Below, in pieces: positions 55,601-64,000 of a stretch of DNA of 64,000 nt; within the stretch, counting starts at the first letter, position 1; every line of letters begins with the position of its first letter. The DNA comes from Undaria pinnatifida. Lineage: Eukaryota > Sar > Phaeophyceae > Laminariales > Alariaceae. The notes under the pieces are model-generated. The model was not told where the DNA came from and did not search any database. It was given only the letters and a program-made list of their open reading frames with translations. The DNA is taken from assembly GCA_012845835.1 (NCBI GenBank), contig JABAKD010000009.1, forward strand, positions 6,325,324 to 6,389,323. Reading direction: 5' to 3'. Position numbers and translations under genes: made by a program.

Positions 55601-58600
55601 CAAACACGCACAAACAGAGAAGGTCGTTCAAGGCACCTACCCTCGTATGCGATCCGATATGAAAAAAAGCTTTTTTTTCCTTGGAAAACCAAGAAAAAAG
55701 TTTCAGCGCTGTGCGCTTCTCGCGCCTAATTATAAAATAGGTATCGACAGACAGATTCACACACCTATCTTAAGAACATTAGCCTATTGCACCAATTTCT
55801 GTGGACCTATTGGTTCAAGCAATGGGTATCGGTCGACAAATTCGCATACCTATCGAAGGTTTCAATATGTGTCGATATATATTATAAAAATTAAAATACA
55901 CTCCAGCTGTGAGATCGAATATCTTGTCGAAACTCATCTTTGCAAGCTGTGTGTGATGCTCCGATCGCGCGTATTACAGGTTGTGTGTCCTCATTAAGGA
56001 TATAGGTCGGCGACTCCCCTTGCAACTACAGTGTAGCTATCAGGGTCAACAGGGTGATATTAGGCAGCCTGTGCGCGGAAATTATAAAACCCGTTTCTGA
56101 GGGGGACAAAATTTGACAGCTGTGGAAGGAAATGCATCAGTTTATCAAGTGAATACTGTAAGTCGAATATCCGGTGAGGGGAGAGCGGAGTTTTTAAGGA
56201 CGTGGGGGCCTGATTTTGATCAAAAGGGGGGCGGGAGGGGGGGAGGGGGGGGAGGGGACGGGTGAAGCAGGTCAATTTATGCGTGGAAACTATAAATCCT
56301 GCTTGTGGGGGAGGGGGGGGGAAATGTGCCTGGGGGGGCGGAGGGCGGGAGGGGAGGGCTCTAGGTCGCATATATGTAGGGGTTTGCTATACGCGTGGTG
56401 CTAGGTCTAGGCGATGGTGCGGGTGGAGGGGAAGGAGGGGGCGTTAGGGGCGGGGGTGGGTGGGAATTGCAGCAGCGGCATGGAGAATTGCAGCAGCGGC
56501 ATGGACGGCTCTGAAACGATAACGAGGCGATATCCAGGGCGTGCAAGTATTTATTACTCTGGCGGATTTCGATATTAGGTGGGGCGTTTAAGCTAGAAAA
56601 GACGAGAAAAAAAAAAAAAAAAAGGGGCGGGGGGGAGGGGAGAGGGGGGGGGGGGAAGGGTTTTCAAGAGGTTTAGGTCACCTATACTATGAAAATACAC
56701 TTCACCTATGAGATCAAGGATTTGGTCGACACTGATGTTCGCAACATTGTGTGTGATCCTCCGATCGCGCGTACTAATCATATATGTAGGGGCTTGCTAT
56801 ACGCGTGGTGCTGGGTCTAGGCGATCGTGCGGGGTGTGGGGAAGGAGGGGGCGTTGGAGGGGGGGAGGGGGCATGAATGAAAGCTACGTCATGGATGGCT
56901 AGAATGATAATGACGTGATATCAATTGCTTATGTTTATTACTCTGGCCGATTTCGATTGTTAGTGGGGCGTTTGAACGAACTGGGCGGGGAACAAAAGCG
57001 GGGGGGGGGGGGGGGGCGGAGGGCGGAGATGAGTTGGAGCTACGGTATGGATGGCTAGATGGATAATGAGATGATATCAGCTGGCTGGTAGTGTTTACTA
57101 CTCTGGTAGATTTTGATTTCAGGTGGGGCGTTTGAACAAGAGGGATCGAGGGGGGCGGGCGGGGGGGCGAGCATTTCAATATGTGCGCGGAAACTATAAA
57201 CCCTTAAAAGGGGACGAATGTGACGGTTTCAGCAAGAAGACACCCCTTATATCACCTGCCTGGTAATGTTTATTATTCTAGAAGGTTTGATGTTACATGT
57301 AGTATGCAACCCCGTTCTTAGGTGTAGTAAACAACGTGTTAAAAGCTTCATAATTTGTTATTGTACATGGATCGAAAGATAGAATATTTCAATCGATAGG
57401 TACAATCATACCATTATTTTCTGACATCGCTAATTATAAGAAAGATACATAATGCCAAATACAACAGGCAAGGTGATGTGGTCATGCATTGCAAAATATA
57501 CCGGTATATGTTTTTACACACTTTTACTTTCCAGCTTCTCGACAAGTTGTGGTCACAGGTGTCGTCCCTTCTTCCCCCCGGTTCTTGCCTTCAATTTTTA
57601 TCGCGCATAGGGTTCAGCAATCCCACTGCTCGTCGATATTTCATCCAGTGTTGTTGCTAACTCACGCTCTCGCGCTTTCCGCAAGTCAATTTGTGCATAA
57701 GAAAAAGTCCCCCCACGAATTATACGACTACAAGGGCTCCGCATGGGCGCCGGCATTCGCCGGCGCCCATGCTTCGGGTAGGGCAGGGCAGCACTTCGAC
57801 AACTTAAGGTGTAGCTGTCCGATTTCGCATGCATTGAACTTTAAAGTAATGCCAAGGGTTTAATACGAACATGGGATTCTGAAAGTCATGCTTTGACAAA
57901 AGAAAAAACGTAATATTATACAACAAAGAAGGCAAGGATGGGCGAAACAAACTGTTAAATGCGCCGTCAAGTAAAAGTTGGCGTCTATCAAACAAAAATA
58001 CCGAAAAGAGTATTATTGAGAACCTGCGTCGCCTCTCTAGGCGAAACAAAAGAGGCCTTGGCATTAATGAAGAGACTGCACTGCTGTCCCCGTGGCAATG
58101 GAGGTTCGAAGTCGACAGGATGCAAAGTCGGTTTGCATCAAACGTCGACATGAGGACATGTCAGCCGGCGAGGTTTTGGAAGAAGATTGCTTTGTTTGTT
58201 ACGTGAAGGTTGTCGCATTGATTGGTCTGCGTGGTCGCGGGCGAGGAGGAAAACGTAGAAGAGGAGGGCGATCTCTCGTTGAGGCGGCGTTGTCTAAGAT
58301 TGGTGCGGGGGTGGCTTTGCTCGTACGGGAGGTTGGCGTAGCGCTTCTTCTCTGTTTTTTCTCGGGAAGGCGGGATATGTGTGTCTGCTGTCTTTTCTTC
58401 GTGGGGGCTTTCACGTTGTCGAAATTGGACGCGTCCCCTCAATGCAAAATATCCGGAGTGTCTCTACCATGACGACTGCTGATGGTGCCGTGCGTATTTC
58501 CTAGAGACTGACGTATTATTTACTGGTAGTAATAATAATACCTTTGCAACATTTTTTTTCCTTCATCCCATTTATTATCCCCGCACCACTCTCGCGCTCG

Positions 58601-61600
58601 CTCCCAGTAGTAACTCAGATCCGGGGTCAATAGCGGGCCCTCCTCCTCCCTCCCCACTTCGGCACGTGCTTTCATTTTTACCGCGAGGAGAATCCAGCAT
58701 TTTCTTTCCTCTTCGACTCGCGTCGAACCAACCCACGCTGCCAGGCGCTCTCAGCAGTTGATCCCTGTTTTTTTTTTGCATTTTTGCAAATAAAGTCAAA
58801 TCTCACCGTGGTCGGTGTCGAACTCAAGGACAACCAAACGTTAGTAGTATTCGAGGGTAAAACCACTAGACCACTGGGGCGGCCGGCTGACAAATGATTA
58901 AAAAAAAACAGGATCTTTGCATAGAGATTACATTCCCTCCCCCATATTGTATGATATGACGATGGTTGACGCGATATGTATAGAATAAAGCGCCAAATAC
59001 CTAAGTATCAGCGTGCGCGGAGTTTTAGATATCATGAATAACGAACGACCGCGACGGCAGAGCACGGCAAAGCATAGCGCGTCGCTCTGCTGAGCTAGCG
59101 GTGCGCTGCTGAGCTGAGCCGCAGGGCATCGCAGGGCACTGCACGGCGCTTCGTTGCTGTAAGCTATAGCGCTGCGATGGGGTGCTGGGCGGTGTTGAGC
59201 TGATGAGCCAAGCCCAGATCTCAGCCGCTGAAGCTTCGTCAAGTACAAAACAAATGGTGCGAATCAAAGAAAAGCTAAAGCTGGACCGTTCCGCAACTAA
59301 TGCACAGGCGGTAAATTAGCGGCAGTATATCCGGAGTGTCTCTACCATGACGACTGCTGATGGTGCCGTGCGTATTTCCTAGAGACTGACGTATTATTTA
59401 CTGGTAGTAATAATAATACCTTTGCAACATTTTTTTTCCTTCATCCCATTTATTATCCCCGCACCACTCTCGCGCTCGCTCCCAGTAGTAACTCAGATCC
59501 GGGGTCAATAGCGGGCCCTCCTCCTCCCTCCCCACTTCGGCACGTGCTTTCATTTTTACCGCGAGGAGAATCCAGCATTTTCTTTCCTCTTCGACTCGCG
59601 TCGAACCAACCCACGCTGCCAGGCGCTCTCAGCAGTTGATCCCTGTTTTTTTTTTGCATTTTTGCAAATAAAGTCAAATCTCACCGTGGTCGGTGTCGAA
59701 CTCAAGGACAACCAAACGTTAGTAGTATTCGAGGGTAAAACCACTAGACCACTGGGGCGGCCGGCTGACAAATGATTAAAAAAAAACAGGATCTTTGCAT
59801 AGAGATTACATTCCCTCCCCCATATTGTATGATATGACGATGGTTGACGCGATATGTATAGAATAAAGCGCCAAATACCTAAGTATCAGCGTGCGCGGAG
59901 TTTTAGATATCATGAATAACGAACGACCGCGACGGCAGAGCACGGCAAAGCATAGCGCGTCGCTCTGCTGAGCTAGCGGTGCGCTGCTGAGCTGAGCCGC
60001 AGGGCATCGCAGGGCACTGCACGGCGCTTCGTTGCTGTAAGCTATAGCGCTGCGATGGGGTGCTGGGCGGTGTTGAGCTGATGAGCCAAGCCCAGATCTC
60101 AGCCGCTGAAGCTTCGTCAAGTACAAAACAAATGGTGCGAATCAAAGAAAAGCTAAAGCTGGACCGTTCCGCAACTAATGCACAGGCGGTAAATTAGCGG
60201 CAGTAGGAAGTTCAACTTACTAGACAAAAGGAAGAAAAAATCGCGAAAAAGTTCAAAATCGTGTTGGCAGAAAAACCAAGTTTGCAGGAAGCAGCTGAAA
60301 GGTCAAGAAACAGGCAATATTTAGTTGTTGTTGTCGTTCTCACATTAACTCGCATAATCAAGTCCGTGGTCACAGAACAGGTTCCAGTCACTCTGGAGCT
60401 GAGGAATACCCTAGGGGAAAAACACAAACCAAAGGTGGTACACGCATAAATCACAGCTGACGCATTTCATGCCTCCACCAGAAACATATAAAAGTGAAAT
60501 CGGGAGTCAGTCTACGATGTGCCAGGTCCATACCGGTGCATACGTCTCATTACTCGCGCCTGGAAAAACCGACTATACCGCTTGCCAACCAAGAAAGACT
60601 ACCACGTATATATTACACGTGGTATCTATCACTACGCATGCGCACAACAGACGCAAGTCAATTGGGAAAAAGAAACAAAGAAGAGAAAGGAAAGGAAATG
60701 GGGTGCATGGGGCCAAGAAAAAGAAAAGGTAAATAAATTTTGGGGGGTCTACTGGCGAGTCTTGCCACCAGCACGATGCCACGTGGTTTTTCGACGATCT
60801 ACAGCAGTACTACGAACGACTTCCGATACACCCACCGAAGCACGGACTACCGGCGAATTACGCGATCGACAGCTGGCCGTGGTTGTCACGTGTCTCTGTG
60901 TTGGGGGCCCCTGTGCGCTGCCTCTTGTTGGCTCTTGCTTGGGTAAAACATGCGGTGTGCTCGATGGTCTCACGGCACCAGAATCAGAACGTCCGCTCGT
61001 ACGACGTATCATTCTTGTTGCGTTCTCTCCCAGGTGCCATTGATGATGGACGTGATACCCTCTGTTAGCCCAATGCCATCCTTAGCCAGTTCCTAGGGTC
61101 TGCTAGTATGACATTTTTCTTTCTTTTCTTCTTCTATTTCTTTTTTCTTTTTTTCTCTTCTTCTTTCCTTGCTTTCTTGTCTTGTTTTTTCTTGCTTTTC
61201 TTGTCTTTTTCTTCTCTTTGCTTGCCTTTTTCGTCTTGTTTCGTTTTTCTTCTCTTTTCTTTCCTTCCCTTTATCTTCTTTTCTTTTCTTTGTTTCTTTT
61301 TCTCTAATTGACTTATGCCTGTCGTGCGTATGCGTAGTGATAGATACTACGTGTAATATATACGTGGTAGTCTTCCTTGGGTGGCAATCGGAATATTTGG
61401 TTTCTCCAGGCGTGAGTAGTGAGACGTATGCACCGGCCTGGACCTGGCACATCGTAGACTGACTCCCGATTTCACTTTAATATGTTTCTGGTGGAGGCAT
61501 GAATGGCGTCAGCTGTGATATATGCGTGTACCACCTTGGGTTGTGTGTGTGTTTTCCCTGGGGTATTCCTCAGCTCCAGAGTGACTGGAGCCTGTCCTGT

Positions 61601-63684
61601 GACCACGGACTTGATTATGCGAGTTAATGTGAGAACAACAACAACAACAACAACAATCACTCTTACAGGAAATAAATGTAATACCTGGTATTTTTTTCTC
61701 CATCATCAATATGAACATAAAACGGTTGTTATATATTGGACAGAGTGATGCGTGTACGACTAAACTTGCCAACGGCACTCGTACTGCACTTTGAGCTATC
61801 TGCTGGGGTTCTGGTTGCTACTAGTTGCTGCTGTATGTGCTAGAAGTTTCGCCCTTCGGCCACTGCTGCTGCACCTGATGTTGTGTGTTTGCCAATGTTG
61901 TCAGTTGGCGTTCATGCTCGTCGTACATACTGCTGTTCTCACCCAGTACGTACGGGCTTCCTCGTACCTCGACGGCACGACGACGAGCTCAAAACAGAAG
62001 GGAGGTGACATGAAATGGCATGGACAATGGCCACATAGAAGCGAGCACAGCGGGATAGTTCGCTGCGAATCAACCGCACTCGTTTATGCCTACAGCAGAG
62101 GCTGCCTGGAGTGTCAGCGGCCGTGCTAAAGCCAAGGCCAAAGGCCGAAGAGACGGCTCTTGTGCCTGCTTGGTTTTGTCTCGAGATGCTGTTATATATA
62201 GACTATTGGACAGAGTGATGCGTGTACGACTAAACTTGCCAACTGCACTCGTACTGCACTTTGAGCTATCTGCTGTGGTTCTGGTTGCAACTAGTTGCTG
62301 CAGTATGTGCTAGAAGTTTCGCCCTTCGGCTACTGCTGCTGCACCTGATGTTGTGTGTTTGCCAATGCCGTCAGTTGGCGTTCATGCTCGTCGTACATAC
62401 TGCTGTTCTCACCCGGTACGCAAAATTCCAAACATCATCACGTACCGTTTGGAAATGATGCCAATTTTGTAAATCATTCAGGCGTTGCAGCCATTAAAAT
62501 TCAACGATTTTTCCAAAATTCCTCCTCGACACTCGCTCGTCTCGCTCGGCACCCGTCCGCGTTCACGTCGATGTGCGGAACGGACACGGCAGGGCGAGGG
62601 GCGTTGGAGCCGCCCCCCGAAGGCGGCGCTCGAACCAAGCCATATTCGACCGAGAATTCCAGTTCCGCGAATCGCATACTTGGGCCGAGACAAAAAACTC
62701 CTGACCAAAGTCCATGACACCAAGGAATGACTCGATATTCAAGGAATGATTTTATATATATTCATGCACTCGGGGGGGCTCGAACTCGCGAAACTGACCT
62801 ATACCACGCTCGAGAATAGCCTGATACGCCACCGGGGCGACCGACCGATATGTATTACCCCAACCTATTGACGTCCAACAGGCATATTCAATAGGCTATT
62901 GTCCAGATATCTGTACGCCCCATGCCACAATAGCCGGGGTACGGGTGTAGCACTTTTTTTACCCGCCCGGAACTTCTGTGAGTTCTGTAACATTTCCATA
63001 CGACCCGTCCCCGACACGTCTGGGAGTTCTGTAAGACTCCCACACCCTTTCCGGAATCCACAAGCCTTACGTAGAAGAACCTTGGAACATTGAACGCTGT
63101 ATCTCTCTCATCTCCGCATTTCCGATAGCTGAGCCGGTGCACCGCAGTGCTCACGTATTGAAACTGCCGAGACTGGGTAGCGAGACGGGACATAGATCAC
63201 CCGTGGATTGTGAAGCTCGACATTTCTCGGATCTAAACGCCAAATCTGCACACTGCTGCAGCTGCAGTGCTGCTGCTGCTGCTGCTGTGACATGCGCGCG
63301 ATCGGGGACGCCCTCCAATGACGAACAACACAATTTACTGACTTGAGCGTCGACAGGAATACGCAGGCAGCAAGCGTGTCCAGCCACCTTAAACTATGGA
63401 CGCTTTGTCCCACCATGCGATGCAATCCAGGCAGTGGTGGTGTTGCACTGCTGTGCACACTTAGTCTGCTAGTGCTGCTTCCAGGAGGATGGCTTACCTG
63501 TGGCTCCGGTGACGACCGCCCATGAGCCAAACTTGGCGAGATTCTTGCCAGGCCGAAGGAAGCTCATGAACAGAGAGCCCAGCACGCTCAGTGCACACCG
63601 GGCGACGGCCAGGCCACCGACGACGGTAAGTCCCGTCAAGACCCGAGGATCTAACCCGTCCATCATGTTCTTGATGCAATCCAT
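43601..63684 (-). CDS. KCR: Very-long-chain 3-oxoacyl-CoA reductase (KCR / HSD17B12 family)
   Basis: Minus-strand exons in order: 63684-63498, 48678-48503, 47435-47328, 46372-46202, 43909-43601. Introns are GT-AG; the first is phase 1 and the rest phase 0. The protein is 316 residues (family about 312). It performs the second step of fatty-acid elongation in the ER, reducing 3-oxoacyl-CoA to 3-hydroxyacyl-CoA with NADPH. An N-terminal membrane segment (about 15-43) precedes the Rossmann motif TGATDGIG (59-66), NNVG (138-141), and the catalytic set Asn165, Ser193, Tyr206 and Lys210 (GYSGAKGF). The KGIHVQCQVPLLVATKMSKIRK and PYWSH segments are diagnostic of KCR. The tail ends ASKKD, close to but not exactly a KKXX retrieval signal. 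An upstream in-frame ATG at 63768 would add 28 residues; I chose 63684 by family length. Intron 1 is 14,819 bp. Confidence 0.92.
45060..45235. repeat. CCG/CAC and CTG triplet-rich tract in KCR intron 4
   Basis: Runs of CCGCCGCCACC followed by GTTGCTGCTACTGCTG-like text. Open frames here are low-complexity shadows. Confidence 0.7.
45946..46201 (-). repeat. Tandem decayed copies of the 3' end of KCR exon 4
   Basis: The true exon end contains (plus strand) ACCCCTTAGCCCCCGAGTAG at about 46209. Diverged versions lie at about 46064 and 45958, separated by repeated GATCAGCAG.CAAAA and GAGGGTATGANGCGG text. In transcript direction the exon edge is followed by two decayed echoes at 145 and about 250 nt. 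Confidence 0.78.
46850..46996. repeat. GGGTGGGT-type minisatellite in KCR intron 3
   Basis: Variants of GGGTGGGTAGGTGGGCGATT and GGCAGGTGGCTGGGTG occur for about 150 bp. On the plus strand it is strongly G-quadruplex-prone; in the KCR pre-mRNA it would be C-rich. Confidence 0.8.
47745..48502. repeat. About 90-bp tandem repeat in KCR intron 2, abutting the exon 2 donor
   Basis: Seven to eight diverged units, each with CGACGGTTTCGGACCTG, CTATATAGCGACCGACC, CAATCACCGGAGCTCG and CGCTCGCTCACTC. The last unit runs directly into the exon 2 donor (plus strand ACTCAC|TTGTCTCG at 48502/48503). Confidence 0.8.
48780..49060. repeat. ACTGGCAGTACT-type irregular repeat
   Basis: Recurrent GTACTGCTGGTACT, CAGTACTTCGGG and ACTGGCAGTATTTTG over 280 bp in KCR intron 1. 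Several AGTACT palindromes. Confidence 0.6.
49326..50360 (+). repeat. Family D repeat, copy 2, with a 174-bp internal duplication
   Basis: 49326-49490 and 49500-49655 are near-copies (CGAGAGGG.TCGGTTGG, CCTCTCAAGACTTACCA, ACGGTCCAGCTTT). The core at 49660-50360 matches 14750-15430 in order and content. It ends with a perfect hairpin GCGGGCGGC-GTCA-GCCGCCCGC near 50320-50341. Confidence 0.75.
50510..50880. repeat. Minisatellite M1, array 1
   Basis: About seven units near 40 bp, each with a GAACTTCTGTAAGTTCTGTA-like core and a CATACCCGTACCCG-like spacer. The core GAACTT-CTGT-AAGTTC is self-complementary. Confidence 0.8.
50900..51530 (+). repeat. Family C copy d
   Basis: Starts GAAAATAAAAATACACTCCAGCTGTGAG, split as GAAAATAAAAATACACTCC and AGCTGTGAG. 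It contains several G runs and ends with GGGGGGAAAAAATTATGC. Confidence 0.78.
51531..52149. other. Spacer in KCR intron 1
   Basis: No repeat match inside the window and no supported gene. Confidence 0.45.
52150..52515. repeat. Minisatellite M1, array 2
   Basis: About eight units of the same 40-bp repeat as 50510-50880. The best-kept hairpins are near 52408 and 52493. Confidence 0.8.
52525..53760. repeat. Interspersed repeat M2 (AATAGGTATCGATCGATACC type)
   Basis: Degenerate units built from CCTATTG/CAATAGG and GGTATCGATCGATACC, both palindromic, spaced irregularly at 40-80 bp. Further blocks lie at 54090-54760, 55735-55880 and 62860-62905. Confidence 0.75.
53840..54075 (+). repeat. Family C copy e, 3' truncated
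   Basis: Preceded by ACTATATAAATAGTACACC. It covers only the conserved 5' block to GACAGCTGTGGAAG. Confidence 0.78.
54090..54760. repeat. M2 block 2 with a 100-bp near-perfect duplication
   Basis: 54231-54330 and 54332-54433 are almost identical (TACCTCTCAGTACTTTTTTT, GAGGGGATCAATCGTACC, TCTGGACCTATTGGGCAAAG). Later units carry CATACCTATTGG and AATAGGTATCGATCGACA. Confidence 0.75.
54761..55734. other. Spacer in KCR intron 1
   Basis: No supported gene. A frame at 54798-55028 is composition-normal but shows no family resemblance and no splice support. Confidence 0.45.
55735..55880. repeat. M2 block 3
   Basis: AATAGGTATCGACAGACA, CACACCTATC, CCTATTGGTTCAAGCAATGG and similar text. Confidence 0.65.
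55883..57300 (+). repeat. Family C copy f, long form
   Basis: Full 5' block, G-rich middle, a poly(A) of about 18 at 56605-56622, then a second and third run of the 3' module (TAGGTC.C.TA, GCTATACGCGTGGTGCTGG, CGATTTCGATTGTTAGTGGG) with further G tracts. It matches copy a in layout. Confidence 0.75.
57480..57660 (+). repeat. Family E repeat segment
   Basis: CACACTTTTACTTTCCAGC through CCGGTTCTTGCCTTCAATTT and GGGTTCAGCAATCCCACTGC. The reverse complement is at 22455-22600. Confidence 0.65.
57741..57772. other. Perfect 14-bp GC-rich hairpin
   Basis: Arms GCATGGGCGCCGGC and GCCGGCGCCCATGC with loop ATTC. Not followed by a T run, and inside KCR intron 1. Confidence 0.8.
57773..58448. other. Spacer in KCR intron 1
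   Basis: No gene supported. A 126-codon plus-strand frame (58092-58472) runs into the tandem duplication and has no recognisable domain. Confidence 0.45.
58805..58884 (-). repeat. tRNA-derived SINE-like head (duplicated at 59683-59762)
   Basis: On the minus strand an A-box-like TGGTCTAGTGG (58873-58863) and a B-box-like GAGTTCGACACC (58825-58814) lie about 38 nt apart, close to tRNA spacing. The T stem does not pair, so it is not a functional tRNA gene. The downstream minus-strand text ends in AAATGCAAAAAAAAAAC. Confidence 0.55.
59040..59310 (-). repeat. Inverted family D fragment (duplicated at 59918-60188)
   Basis: Reverse complement of the AGCTCAGCAGCGCACCGC and GGTGCGG-type blocks, plus GGAACGGTCCAGCTTT, which matches the 49420-49600 duplication. 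Confidence 0.65.
60324..61656. repeat. About 360-bp inverted repeat around a 610-bp spacer
   Basis: The arm 60324-60680 and arm 61290-61656 are reverse complements (CTCACATTAACTCGCATAAT, CCTCCACCAGAAACATATAA, ATCGGGAGTCAGTCTACGAT, TACCACGTATATATTACACG). The right arm has an expanded (ACA)n end. The spacer includes a C/T-rich tract of 200 bp (61108-61310). In KCR pre-mRNA this would form a long duplex. Confidence 0.85.
61735..62420. repeat. 216-bp direct repeat pair
   Basis: 61735-61950 and 62205-62420 are nearly identical (ATTGGACAGAGTGATGCGTG to CTCACCCRGTACG) with a 254-bp unique spacer. No TG...CA ends, primer site or target duplication was found. Confidence 0.85.
62771..62841 (-). repeat. 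tRNA-derived SINE-like head, second family
   Basis: Minus strand: A-box-like TGGCGTATCAGGC (62831-62819) and B-box-like GAGTTCGAGCC (62788-62778) at tRNA-like spacing. The acceptor and T stems do not pair. Confidence 0.5.
62860..63060. repeat. Small M2 and M1 blocks
   Basis: CAATAGGCTATTG type at 62860-62905. M1 units follow: GGAACTTCTGTGAGTTCTG near 62969 and a second unit near 63014. Confidence 0.65.
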
Positions 63685-64000
63685 GACCAGAGGAGAAGCG
63701 AACTCTTTTTCACGGCTCTGTTGTTCTGAGGGCAAGCTGCAAAAAGAGCAACCACAGGACCGAAGCATTTAAAACTTGTTTAGTAAAACGCATCCATATT
63801 TGGAACTCCCGAATTTTAACATCAACTCGAGCAAGCAGGTAGGGGGTTGGGGCAGATTGCAGGGGGCAGGGAGCACACTAGAAAAATCCTCCAGGGAGCT
63901 GAGTGTCTCTGCGCTCGGTGTGAGCGCGAGCACGCGCAGGCAGATAGCTCAGCCTCACCCTCCATCGTACATCATCACGCTACAACGTACTTGATACCAC
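63685..64000. other. Upstream region of KCR
   Basis: Presumed promoter and 5' UTR of the minus-strand gene. An in-frame ATG at 63768 is possible. No clear TATA element. Confidence 0.45.

Larger units (their letters stand above)
58449..60204. repeat. 878-bp perfect-looking tandem duplication
   Basis: Units 58449-59326 and 59327-60204 are identical wherever compared, including all translated frames. Each unit carries an inverted tRNA-like segment and an inverted piece of family D. Confidence 0.92.

Noticed and set aside
58092-58472. 126-codon plus-strand frame as a gene
   Set aside because: No family resemblance, crosses into the tandem duplication, and lies inside a KCR intron.
61108-61311. 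Phe/Leu/Ser-rich frame as a membrane protein
   Set aside because: It is a translation of a simple C/T-rich tract.

Overview
This is nuclear DNA of a eukaryote, very probably a photosynthetic stramenopile. A brown alga or close relative fits best. The reasons are: four GT-AG multi-intron genes with compact GC-rich exons and introns of about 0.1 to 15 kb; a cytochrome b6f assembly factor carrying a signal peptide with an A|F cleavage motif, the hallmark of stramenopile plastid import; and a heavy load of decayed LTR retroelements, minisatellites and G-rich retroposons. The organism call is an inference; the gene calls come from reading translated exons and checking that splice phases agree.

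Layout. 1-12.3 kb is a repeat block. It starts with G-rich retroposon copies (called family C here). A Ty3-like element (family A, 1767-6513) carries a broken integrase with chromodomain and is nested in an older relative. Next comes an array of very short LTR elements (family T) with a 958-bp element (family B) nested inside, and a gag-like relic on the minus strand. 12.3-18.1 kb (+) is a five-exon CCB2/CCB4-like gene. 18.1-23.5 kb holds more repeats, including one complete 347-bp miniature LTR element with target duplication, primer site and polypurine tract, and a 1.5-kb element with 200-bp inverted repeats. 23.5-31.7 kb (+) is a ten-exon HSP70. 34.0-40.3 kb (+) is a five-exon gene for a 1451-residue protein joining a C2 domain to a TORTIFOLIA1/SPIRAL2-like HEAT region. 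43.6-63.7 kb (-) is a five-exon very-long-chain 3-oxoacyl-CoA reductase. Its first intron is 14.8 kb and holds at least seven kinds of repeat.

The four genes are unlinked housekeeping functions: plastid cytochrome b6f maturation, protein folding, probable microtubule/membrane function, and fatty-acid elongation in the ER. No operon-like logic is expected. The most unusual content is in the repeats. Three LTR families share one primer-binding site that looks complementary to tRNA-Ser. LTR hairpins are kept by paired substitutions. Two different genes carry tandem decayed copies of an exon edge inside the neighbouring intron.
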